From Sanderia malayensis (Eukaryota > Cnidaria > Scyphozoa > Semaeostomeae > Pelagiidae): DNA of 64,000 bases. The DNA is taken from positions 1,674,001 through 1,738,000 of the forward strand of contig RQOL01000532.1 in the NCBI GenBank assembly GCA_013076295.1, written 5' to 3'. The notes under the pieces were generated by a model. It made no database searches, had not been told where the DNA came from, and saw nothing but the letters and a program-made list of their open reading frames with translations. Shown here piece by piece: positions 47,703 to 58,400 of the stretch. Both the position numbers and the translations under genes were made by a program. How positions within the stretch are numbered: the stretch's first letter is position 1; every line of letters starts with the position of its first letter.

Positions 47703-50700
47703 GTACATACATAATGTATAAATTATATTCTCTGTATCAAAGAACAGTGCTCGATGCAAGAGCAGAGCAAAATACACATGAAGAGTAGAAACAAAGAAAA
47801 ACTACAGCATTTTTCAATACTCAGAGTTTCATGCCGTCTACTCGCGACAATCTTCAGTTGCATGCATACATACATACATACATTCATGCATTCATGCATA
47901 CATACACACATACATATATACATACATACAGTTAATACAAACAGTTGCATTCTGTTAAGCGTTACGTACCTCGGATAACTCGGGCTTTTTTCATTCAGAC
48001 TGATTTTCAATTCCCATCTGATTTGACGTTCTTGTCAGGAGACTCTCTTACGTCGGAAATTCATTAAGTTCTTATCTCCCTTGTCGGATCGATTCCTCAT
48101 TGTCCTACTTAACAGGATTTAACTGTATATCGATGATTTGTTAAGCTCAGAGTACGGGAAAATATATATTGAATTTTGATGAAGCAGTCTATAAGTGATC
48201 AGATTTTCCGTTCCGTTCCTTACGTTCTTCATGTACGTGAGTGGCTTATTGCATCAAGATTTGACTGTACAGCTGTATACTTGGATCAAAGAGGCAGTGG
48301 ATACTTCGTTATGCCAGAGCTTGGTTAAGCTGCGGGTTAACTCTGTTATGAAGTAGCTCGAGGGACCAGATGAATGTTTGGCTAGTTATTCCCTGGGAAA
48401 CGTTTTCCACTGTGAGCTGGCTTCGTCGGATTCGACTGAGAGAAATAATTAATGACCGCTGGCATAACCAGTATAACCAGTTAAATGTCAATAGCTGTAT
48501 AACCAGTTTTTGTACCGACTCCAATAACTATACAGTAAAAACCCGCACATAAGAACCTGTAAATTTCCATCCAGCCTATTGTTCCAAGACAATAGGCTAT
48601 TGTTTTTTCTATTGTTTTGAGCAGAAATATCACCCTGAAGGTTCTTAATCCATTGGTTCTTATGTGCGGGTGTTTACTCTATTGCCTTTGTACGCATTGT
48701 ATGTTTAAACATATTTGGCTATAGTGTGGATATAACAATATGTTTTACTCTATACAGGTCGTAGAACTGAATACAATGCATTCACAGACAGAGACAGTCC
48801 GTGGGACCCTTACGGCGTTGCGAAGTTTGACTTGAGCGAACTGCTACTCGGTGAGAAGATTCTGGAAAGAACTGCCCCCATTCAATGTTGTAGAATTCCT
48901 GACGTCATCGATGGAAGAGGGAGTGGCAATAATTCAGATAAAATCGTCGGAAAACCAGGCAGCGTAGATGGACCAGGTAATATAACATGTCCCTAAATCA
49001 CGTTATGCTTTTGTTGTGGTGGACCAGGTAATAACATGTCCCTAAATCATGTCATGTTTGTTTTATGATGGACCAGGTTATAACATGTTCCTAAATTCTG
49101 TCATGTTTGTGCTGTGATGGACCAGATGATAACATGGTCCTAAATCACGTTATGCTTCTGTTGTGGTGGACCAGGTAATAACATGTCGCTAAATCATGTG
49201 TGTTTGTGCTGTGATGGAAGAATGTATTTGATGCATATACATGCATGGTCACATCTTCATTGTCTACTGCTTGCTATATTGTTACATGCTTTCTATAGAC
49301 CACTAATTTTAAGTCATTCTATTTGAAAGTTATCGGACATTACTCTCCGTTGCTTGTAACGTCATTGGCGCTGGGGAATGTTTACAGTTGAACCTGTTGA
49401 GTCTCAATGGTTCAAGTGGCATTTTCCTGGAAATTTTTTATTGTGTTCTGTCCATTCCTTGATTTTGACTCCTTTTATGGATGTATTCTCGGCTTTTGCT
49501 CCGATGACTCGGATTATTTCGAACACCTGTTTCCCATGGAAGTCCATCCTATCGAACCTATGCCTTTATTTAAATACAGTAAAAACCCGCATTTAAGAAC
49601 CTTTAAATTTTCCTTCCAGACTATTGTTCCAAGACAATAGGCTATTGTTTCTTCCATTGTCCGCTGTACATCCTCAATGGCTCTCTAGTTTTGTAAACTT
49701 TTATTCTCTTGCAGACGACTCACCGATACCAGCGGCCAATTATTTAGAATGCGAAAGCGAACTGAAAGTGAAGATTGAGCTGGCATTTCCACTGAGAACG
49801 ATCGAGGAAATTGAAGCTAAGAAAACCATCGCCAACCCCAAGGAGGTGAGACACGACACATGCCCCCGTTTTAACCATGTTTACCATTGATATAAACAGC
49901 TGAGGGATGTGTTTCCTAGGGGGTAGCTAACTGCATGAGATGTCAACTGATTGCTCAACCTCCAATCGTCAATCCTTCTTGGCTCTGCAATCAAATACAG
50001 TAGACACTGGCGAATAAGAACCTGTGAATTCTGTATCCGGCCTATTGTTCAACTACAATAGTCTATTGTCTCTTCTATTATTTTGAGCAGGGTTTTCAGC
50101 CTGGAAGGTTCTTAATTCACCGGTTCTTATATGCGGGTGTTTACTGTAAGAGCGTTAAAAATAAATGAAAATAAAATCATGGTTGACCTTGTTTTGATTT
50201 GTTCCGATAGTCGTCATTTGATTTGTTTATTCAACTCCAAAGCTTCTCAGCCCCTTGTTGCCTTATCAAATTATTGATTTATTTTTTTATCATTTTTCAG
50301 TGCCCCTTTTCAAGGCTGATTTACATATTTGATTACGACAACACGCAGTTTCTCAAGACACTTCAAAGCGAGGTTACGAGTATCAATGCGAAATCGCTAC
50401 AATTGAATGACCTACCGAAGCATGTGATGGAGGCTGCATTGTCTACTTACAAACTAAACGAGTATGCTTTTTATTATTATTATTTTTTCTTATTCCATCT
50501 CTCTCAATCTTCATATTTTTACCTGGTCGCTACCAAACTACTTTACAATTATTTGAGGAAGAAATCTACATATATAATTATTTACAATAGAAAAATCTAA
50601 TTTTATAAACTTGAAAAGTATTATCTCTTCAGTCTAAAACTACTAATAATTTCATATTTTCAATCTAGGTTGGAGCAGAAAAGTAAAACACTGGATATTA

Positions 50701-53700
50701 TAACAGGTTTTCAGGTACATTAGACTAGTTTCATTCTATTTTTTTCTATCTACACTTCTTTATTCTTTTCACAATTCTTTGCCTATTAGTTCTTTGACTT
50801 ATTATTATTACAAGAGGTCGACTTTGGATATAATTAAATGTTGATGTATTTTATTCGCAGATAATCGATGGCAATTACCATATATTTGTTCTCGAAGGAC
50901 TCAGAGATCAGGGTATAAAAACTCTTTGGGACAATTTACCATGCTTTTCACAAGATGGTGAGGACATTGTATTACTGTTTTTATGACCCAGATAATATTA
51001 CGTGCATCGTAATATGATATTTTTTGACCTGTTAGAATACATCAAAGCATTTGTATTGGCACCTTGCTAGAATATTGTGCTGCCATTATTTCAGTATTAT
51101 CAGTCATTACTTGTATTTGTATAATAATACTAATAATATATTTTTCATTTAAGATGGAAAATGCTTCGTCTCCATCTACAATTCTCAGTTGACGTTTCAA
51201 GAGCGCCTTTACGCCTCATTGGATGTCGATCTTACGAGAGTGCGGCTACACCAGCCGCTGGATGCCATTGTTAAACAGCCTCTTTTGTATGTAAGAGACA
51301 TGGTTCCTCGAGACTGCATGGAAGGCTTATTGAAATTACATGAGGTATTGCACTATCTATTTATTGATTCAATTTCATTACCGTAAATCTTCGAATGAGC
51401 CCCCACCTTCGAATAAGCCCTCCCCTCGAATAAGCCCCCATCCTGATAATCATTTGCATGGATATTGAGCCCAAATTTCCAGACATTGAAGTTGTTTAGT
51501 GAATGTATTGCAAATGGCAGCAAATTTAAACCAATAACTTTATTGATTGGCTGCATCGTGTAGCTTTTATTTTTCTTAATATTGAACAATAATCAGGCTA
51601 AAATTTCGTTTTTGCAAATAAGCCTCCCGGGGGCTTATTCGAGGATTTACGGTATTCTAAGTACCCAATGGATTGATTGGATATTGGAGATATTTTTTTT
51701 CAATTTTGCTTTCACAGTTAAGAAAGTCGACAAAACTTCGAGATGTGATACGAAATGAACTTTTCCCTTCGGCAGAAATGATTGCATCTCTCAGCAAAGA
51801 ATTTGGTATCCCTTTAACCTCAGACGATTTTGAAGGTATGCTTAAACGAACTAAATATTATCTAGTTGGCAAAGGAGAATTTACCATTTGATCCACCTCT
51901 GAAGTTGTTTAAATTTGTGATTTATCCAATTGCGACACAAGATTGTTGTCACGTGATGTAAAATATTGCGGATTGATTGGATATATCTTTAAGGTGCGCA
52001 AGTGTGTTCGTGAATGAAATATTAAATTCTCTTTTGCTGATCTCCTCTTCGTGTTTTATCTTGTTATTCTTTTTTAAATATCTCGGGTGTGAAGTATTAA
52101 TAATTTACAATGATACATTGCATTTTAAAATTAACTTGTTTGTGTATTTATTTAGAAGTTTTAAAAAATACAGTTATCGCTTTTTACTGTTTAGATTCGT
52201 TCGTGAAAGAAAAAATGAATCAACAAGTTATTCATGATGATTTAAGCCAGTCGCTGACTGCCCTAAAAACGAAAACTTACAAGACAAGTAGGCCATGGAC
52301 TCCGCTGGAAATTGTCAATCCGAAATATGATGAGATGCTGAAGACGAGAGAAACGACATTTAAGCCAAAGAACTTTCTGGTTGAGAATAAGGTAATAAAA
52401 ACAAAACTCTGAATTGTTTAACTTTCTAGAAACAGTATGACAATCAACAATTGTAATTCGAATTATCTGCTCCCCTGACAAATTAGGCTGCGTTTACACG
52501 GGACCGGTTCCATTTGGAACCGACCAAAATGAGTACGATTAGGCCTCCCGTTTACACGGGAACTGTCGGAACCGTTCCAAATGGAACTGCTAGTCGTACC
52601 CAAATGGGATCGGTTAGAAAAAAGTTCCATTTGGAACCGTTTTACGGAACCGTTCCAAATTTCTCGTGTAAACGCAGCCTTATTTCATGATTTCATTTCG
52701 CGCTCTTTTCAGTCACGTGTGCATCAGCTTGAGCCAATCAAACGAGAGAAAACTATAACATGTGATCCGGCCACTCTTCACAACAACGAGGCACATAACT
52801 ACAGTATCCAATCATTGAACACCACAGAGAAAGCTAAACAGAAACTGAGACAGCATCTTTCGGAGGTAATTTGCTTTATTCCGTGCTGCAATATTTTTAT
52901 GCTTAGTGTAAGTAAAGCCAAATGATGAAAGAAAATTCTTACCACGACTTAGATAGAAGATATTGAAATTTAAGAATTTAGAAGGTATATTTTGCAAGTT
53001 TGTATTGGAACCTTTTTCTCAGATACCCAAACGATGACAATGAATGTGATGCCAATTCTGATTCTGATTCTGACTCTGAAAGTATTGTTTGTTGATTATT
53101 TCTAGGAGCCAGATGAGCGCTTTACATACAGCCAAAGATTCAGCACAGCCACGGTTCTTCCAGTTGATCCTGATGAGATTCGTCGCTCCCACCTTTTCAC
53201 GTCGAGGAAGGAATGGCGTACACCTCAAGGATTTGTTCTGCCTGGTCCTAAAACATCCGCTGAAGCAAATAAGCATGCAAAGGAACCAGATTTCGCTAGA
53301 CTCGACGAACTTAAGAAGGTATGTGCGATGTATTATGTTTATACCACTCTCTGTAGCAGACCTGGTTTACTTCATCGAAGTACCATAACAATATCTGAAT
53401 TTGAATATGAATATGAACCCCAATACCTCCGAGAACCTATTAAATATCATTATGAATTCCCACACCTCTGAACTACATTCTAGTATTTCTAGTAATGGCT
53501 GTGTCAATTTCGATAGTGTCCATAAGTTAACATTTAGCTATGGTTTTATCCTTCAGCCATGGAGGGAGAATATCCTGCACGCTAATGTTCTCAAACCGAC
53601 TGTGAACAGGTGAGTTTTTATTTTATTCGAAATTTATCTTAAACCTTTATCTTCAAAGTTTACCCCAGTTTACGTCTTGTAATTCTTGATCAAGGTGTAA

Positions 53701-55084
53701 GAACTGCTTAAGTCAGCCTGTGCAGACTTGTAGAACCTTCTATTTTACGTTGAGGTCGAAATCCTTCGCTTGGGGCTCGAGCCCGTGACATTATTGCAAC
53801 TGGCTTGATCATTTATCTGACTATTTGTTTATATAATTGCTTTATTTAAATGGGGTTCTTCTATAGCAGAGCAAAACATGCAAACAGTTCATCATCGTTT
53901 CTTTCAGGATGGAATTTTCTTGGGACGAGAGAAGTTCAGACTTTGACATTTGGACGAAACCGAAGGCATTTTTTGGCTCCTCCGCACCGGCAACTATTCA
54001 TTTGGCTGGTGACACCCTCGCAGAGGAGAGGAAGAAGGCGAATGACGAAGAAAAGGATCTATGGAAGAAAGCATTGGTCACTGATGATTTGATGTTTAAA
54101 GTCCACAGGTATATGCTTTAATCAGATGCATCAACAGTATACCAGATGTTAATTAATTGTCGAGTATCCCCAGTGTCGTATTCAGTTGTTTCTATTCCTC
54201 AGGCTTATAAGCCTTTGGTTGGTCTTGAACTTTAACGCTTTGAATCGGAAACCATCATAAAATAAAAACGAAAATAATGATAAAAACGTTTCTAATTTCT
54301 GCCTAATTGTTTGGTTTGTGTGAGCACTGGTTTTTATATTTTGTTCAATGAAAATATGGGCGTGGTCGCCAAAAACCACACCCACTTTGGTGGTATTGCT
54401 TTTGGAGCCCCCCTTGTTAATTTTTTCAGAAATCACCACTGTATCAATGCAACATGTTTGGCATTCATGGTGTAATATATATAATACCTCACCTCAAATG
54501 CATTTTTATTTACTTTGAAAACAGAGTTGGAATGAATACCGAACTGAAGTCAAAAGGAATCAAATCGTCATCCCAAACTGCAAGACTCGAAAACATGCTA
54601 AAATCAGAACCTAAGAAATACTCTTTGTCAGCACCGGGACTGCGCTTGCGTCGTATTCCAGCACTTTCCGTTGTGCTCAATCCAACAGTAGACTCATCAA
54701 TGAATTTTTATGAGAGGCTACAGTTTTTTGATGACGATTACGAGGCCAGAGAGAGAAACTGCGGCTACAACCCAGGCCCTTTTGACAACAAAGGCTGGCT
54801 ATTGGATAAAAATAAAATTCCGATTCGAAATTACGAGCATAAACATTTTGATGAAACAAATGGCGGAGACTTCAAGTATGTTTCTTTTGAGTTTTTTCAC
54901 AGTATAATGGTTGATAAAACATGATCTGCCTATACTTTAGATAATATTTATTAACAACAAATTATTTTCCTATTTCAGGTTAAATCACAAGTCTAGAAAT
55001 GTCCTGTTTAAAAGAGAAATTAGACCGTTAACAGAGGAAGAAAAAAGGACTCATTTATTTTTTAATAAACCAGAATCCGTGTGA
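43351..55084 (+). CDS. CFAP92: CFAP92/KIAA1257-like protein (DUF4550)
   Basis: Large protein resembling CFAP92 (KIAA1257), a cilia- and flagella-associated protein of unknown mechanism. Twenty-one exons: 43351-43429, 43650-43884, 44223-44464, 44545-44636, 44992-45334, 45821-46130, 46377-46651, 48758-48976, 49715-49845, 50301-50461, 50669-50714, 50861-50957, 51154-51344, 51718-51835, 52156-52391, 52713-52865, 53106-53318, 53557-53609, 53908-54108, 54525-54875, 54979-55084; 3852 nt, 1283 aa, one open frame. The N-terminus (VTITVNIAKASYVEYDPIVE; then YKLLPDD, TYGVAAKIYTDSDSRVLRTW, LKIWDSKDKVSPKARFDRPK) matches what I recall of DUF4550. A middle part (LVIKVSNATNMPSKPL, ALVIEVHDRDRN, DPYGVAKFDLSELL) looks like a C2-type beta sandwich. 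The C-terminus is Trp/Pro-rich (TSRPWTPLEI, DIWTKPKAFF). AATAAA at 55098-55103. Structure is firm; the name rests on memory of one domain. Confidence 0.8.
43945..43990. repeat. (TCTA)n microsatellite
   Basis: CATCTATCTATCTAGCTATC-type run in an intron of the CFAP92-like gene. Confidence 0.7.
46690..47035. repeat. (CATA)n microsatellite array 1 with TATGTACATA palindromes
   Basis: About 345 bp of CATA repeats interrupted at irregular intervals by CATATGTACATA, a palindrome-centred switch. Open frames on both strands (HTYI, MYVC repeats) are artefacts. Intron 7 of the CFAP92-like gene. Confidence 0.9.
47036..47307 (-). mobile_element. 3' remnant of a non-LTR retrotransposon (LINE)
   Basis: On the minus strand the sequence reads ATQYGERAFSCSGPTLWNKL, then PVEVRETRETLEFKKRLKTF, matching the conserved C-terminal end of reverse-transcriptase ORFs of CR1/L2-like LINEs (YG-RAFS-AAP-LWN-LP). 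The 3' side ends in an (ATT)n tail (47028-47060), typical for such LINEs. The 5' side is truncated at about 47307, where the second CATA array starts. Confidence 0.75.
47308..47712. repeat. (CATA)n microsatellite array 2
   Basis: About 405 bp of CATA repeats with the same CATATGTACATA switches as array 1. A smaller related run lies at 47863-47930. Confidence 0.9.
48533..48679. mobile_element. MITE of the CAGTAAAAACCCGC family, TA-flanked
   Basis: 147 bp; left CAGTAAAAACCCGCACATAA, right TTATGTGCGGGTGTTTACTC, TA on each side. Intron 7 of the CFAP92-like gene. Confidence 0.85.
48966..49215. repeat. ~58-bp tandem repeat that copies an exon end and splice donor
   Basis: Exon 8 ends GATGGACCAG|GTAATA at 48976. 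The string GATGGACCAG / GGTGGACCAG plus GTAATAACATGTCCCTAAAT then recurs about four more times at 55-60 bp spacing. Two of the copies keep an intact CCAG|GTAATA donor. Confidence 0.8.
49577..49663. mobile_element. Truncated MITE of the CAGTAAAAACCCGC family
   Basis: Left terminus and internal CTATTGTTCCAAGACAATAG block present; right terminus missing. Confidence 0.7.
49998..50146. mobile_element. MITE of the CAGTAAAAACCCGC family, TA-flanked
   Basis: 149 bp; left CAGTAGACACTGGCGAATAA, right ATATGCGGGTGTTTACTG; TA on each side. Intron 9 of the CFAP92-like gene. Confidence 0.8.
51381..51652. mobile_element. 272-bp MITE with CCGTAAATCTTCGAA termini, copy 1
   Basis: Left CCGTAAATCTTCGAATGAGC, right CTTATTCGAGGATTTACGG, TA on each side; contains CCTGATAATCATT and ATTGGCTGCATCGT blocks shared with the copy at 60108. 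Confidence 0.85.
52486..52679. mobile_element. 194-bp MITE, GGCTGCGTTTACACG termini, TTA duplication
   Basis: Left GGCTGCGTTTACACGGGACC, right TCTCGTGTAAACGCAGCC, flanked by TTA (52483-52485 and 52680-52682). A 3-bp TWA target duplication is the hallmark of PIF/Harbinger-type transposition. The inside repeats a TTCCATTTGGAAC(C) palindrome several times. Intron 15 of the CFAP92-like gene. Confidence 0.8.
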
Positions 55085-55439
55085 AATTGTATTTTGGAAT
55101 AAATATTTATGTAACGATAATAAATTTGTGTAAGCTTTTAAATTTATTTTTATTACGGAGTTTTATATCAAGTAAAAAGTGGCTTTTGGGTGTGAATTTA
55201 AGAATTGAGGAATTAAAATGTATTTTTGACTTAAAACTTGGATAACTACTTTGTATTGAAAATTCTTACTCCAGAGACCGCAAATCGGACCTTGGAGAGA
55301 TTAGGTCTGTGACGTCGTTTTGGCGCCTGCGTTGCGAACTTGCTCAAGTTTTGGCGCGAGCAACTGCTGAAGGAAATTTCTTCAAAGACTTTTTATTCTG
55401 CTCAGAAAATCACCTTTATTTATTTTAAAGGGTGGGAGA
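55085..55439. other. Intergenic, CFAP92-like 3' end to MCM10 start
   Basis: Contains AATAAA at 55098-55103 and then a probable MCM10 promoter and 5'UTR. Tandem head-to-tail genes only about 355 bp apart. Confidence 0.5.
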
Positions 55440-58400
55440 ATGGCCGGTAAATGATAAATAACTATGTTCTTGATTTTTTTCCGTTATTTTAAATTAACAC
55501 TAGAGGTATTGAGGCTTTGATATGGCTGGAATTCAGAGGCCTAAGTGGGCGTTGCACTTCACGAAACGAATCCATTGTGTAGGCCCTTTCTCGACAAGAT
55601 CTGGCTTGAATAAAAATAATATCTCTATGGTTTATGGCGTGTAGAAAACGGTAGATTCACCAAGATTAATTCAAAATGCAGCATAAAGTATAGGATATTT
55701 ATTTTTCAGGCAATGAAGAAGCCATAGATGATTTAGTAGCATTGATGTTTGATGATGATGAAGATGATGAAATCGAAATGTATGACAAGGAAGACAAACC
55801 CACCACAGATGCCAGCAGCAATGCAAAGTCCACTAATTATGATGCTATAAAAGGTATTTAGCCTGCAAGAGCTTTTTTCTATAAGTAAGTAAGTAAGTAA
55901 GTATGAATATTTAATAATATATATATATAATAATAGGTTGGTAAATGAGTACCCCAGAAATTCTGGGTACTCATTTACCAACCTCGGAAGGATGGAGAGC
56001 TGAGTTGGCTGACGGCTTGTAGTTCGTGGTTTTGACCATATGTGGATTCGCATCAACATCATATCAATATTTTACTATTTTTTCCTATTGTTCTCTTTTA
56101 TTTTTTATTCCATGGTTTGCCTTGTTGTTTTGCTTCAGATGAGAATGCACTGTTGAAAGAAAAGCTACGTATGTTAGAGATGCAGCTTGCTGGCAAATCT
56201 AGCGGAGAAGAAAAGAAGATGCAATGCAAATCAAACATAACCTCAAAAGATTTTATGCCAACGCCTAAAACGAAAACAAACAGCAATATGATCAGTCCTC
56301 GATCTGAAGCCACAAGGGAAGGCAAAGAGAAAATCTCCACTGTGGCTCTTAGAAATAAGCAAAGGGTAGCTCATGCTGGAAAGTATGAACCAGCAATGTG
56401 TGAGTATTTATTTTAAACTACCTTGTAATCAACTTGGTCTTAGAGAGGTATGCTGAATATTAACTAAATAACTTTTGAAATCATTTTATAGCGAGAAATT
56501 CTATTGATAACATCAGCAATAGAAAATCTCAGACAGTAACTGAAGTGAGGAAGAAAGCAGAAGTAAAAGTGGCTGACAAAAAAGAAAAAAAAGTTGATAA
56601 CAGACCTTCCATTGTTGAAGAATATTCTAGAATACATATCATGTAAGTATCAGTTTTAAAGTGATTAATGATTAATTATTCTGTTGATTAGTAATGGAGT
56701 ATAAAGGTTTTTTCTGTAATTTATGTGTTTTATGCTTGTTGCAGAAACCCACTGATCTCATCTCAGACAATGGAGGCCAGGATGGAGGGAAGAAAATTTG
56801 TCAAAATCAGCTCCATCTTGGGTAATCTTAACAAGAATTTGCTGAACTTGGATTGGGTTACTGTTGGGGTCATTGTGAATAAATTGCCCCCCAAAACAGC
56901 CTCAAATGTAAGTGAAAACATTTTTTATTGTTTCCTTTTTAAAATCATCCTCTGAGTATGAAATTAATACACTCAAATTAGCAACAGAAGATTGATGTAA
57001 GCAACTCTACTTTCACTGATTTGATTCTACTCAAGAGATCCTAACGATATGATTCTAATTAAAGACCCCTCAATATGATATGAGTCTAACTCGAAGAGAT
57101 TTGCAAATATGCCCCCAAGGGCTTAATCAGGAATTCACATTAAATCTGCTGTGTATCACAATGAAATGTTCTTTCTGTTTACGTTCAATCAAATACTCTG
57201 ATATCTCAAAATATTTCTTTGTTTTCTGTGTTTCTCATTATAATATCAGAATTACATATCTCCCCTTATCATGACATCTTGCCACTGATTTTACCACTCA
57301 GCATGGTCTGAACTTCAAAGAGACTGAGGCGTCAACATGCATATCATCTTTTGCAGGGTAAAACATTCAGCATTTGGAAACTGTCAGATCTTGACATTGG
57401 CAGTGAAAACACCACGGTTACACTCTTCCTATTTGGCAATGTTTACAAAGAACATTGGAAGACAATTGAAGGAACAGTGATTGGATTGCTCAATGCTTCC
57501 ATCATGGCACAGAGAGATGTGAGTTTATTCTAATTGGATTACACATGTAACATTGTAGCATCAATAATATAAAGGGTATAGACATCATTGTGGGCTTATT
57601 GTTTGAATTGCAATGGATTCTCAGTGTCGTTTGCTATGAGGTTTTGTATTGCGTTGGTTCTAGCAAGCTTTGATATCTTCGAAGATCTCCCACCCCTGGC
57701 TTCTGAAATGGCATTTGTTCGTTTTCTTAAAACTCGCTACATTGCGTCCCTGTGTTTCTGCTCTTTTGTTTGCTTCGATAACAGGATCTAATTGAGCGAA
57801 ATGCGAGCGAAGCACAGGGACGCAATGTAGCGAGTCTAGGTTCTCTCCTTCACTTGTTTTATTCATTATATTTGTGTTAAATTGCGTTATCTTGTGATGT
57901 TTTAGAACGAGCAAATTGGGGACGTGGCAATTACGATTGACGACCCAAGGAAGATGATGATCATTGGAACGTCGAAGGATCTTGGAAGATGCAAAGGTGG
58001 GACAAAGAAAGGCAAGCAATGCTCATTTGTCGTCAACAAGTAAGACTACACTAATACTTACTTTCTTGTACTTTCTACCTACTTACTAACTGGTACTGTC
58101 TACCTGCTTACTTACTACAGTCAGCTCTGTCTAATTCGAACACCCTGGGGAAGCGTAAAATATTCGAATTACAAAAAGTTCGAATTATAGAGGTTTGTCT
58201 TATAAGAATTGGTGCATTAGTGATCCTTGAAAGGGACAAAAAATTTCGTTCGAATTAGATAGAGTTCGAATTGCACGAGTTCGAACTATGCAGATTTGAC
58301 CGTAGCACTTTCTACCTACTTACTTTCTCGTACTTTTTACCTACTTACTTGAGCTTAAACAGTTTGAGCTCTCCTTGGAAGGACTTTTTTATGAAAAACT

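Noticed and set aside
46573..47788. Several 100-180 codon frames made of HTYI / MYVC repeats on both strands
   Set aside because: Translations of the CATA microsatellite, which is open in several frames; not genes. Only the part of 46573 before 46651 is a real exon.
51353..51589. Minus-strand frame with a similar peptide at 60101-60316 (apparent paralogues)
   Set aside because: Both are translations of the same 272-bp MITE.
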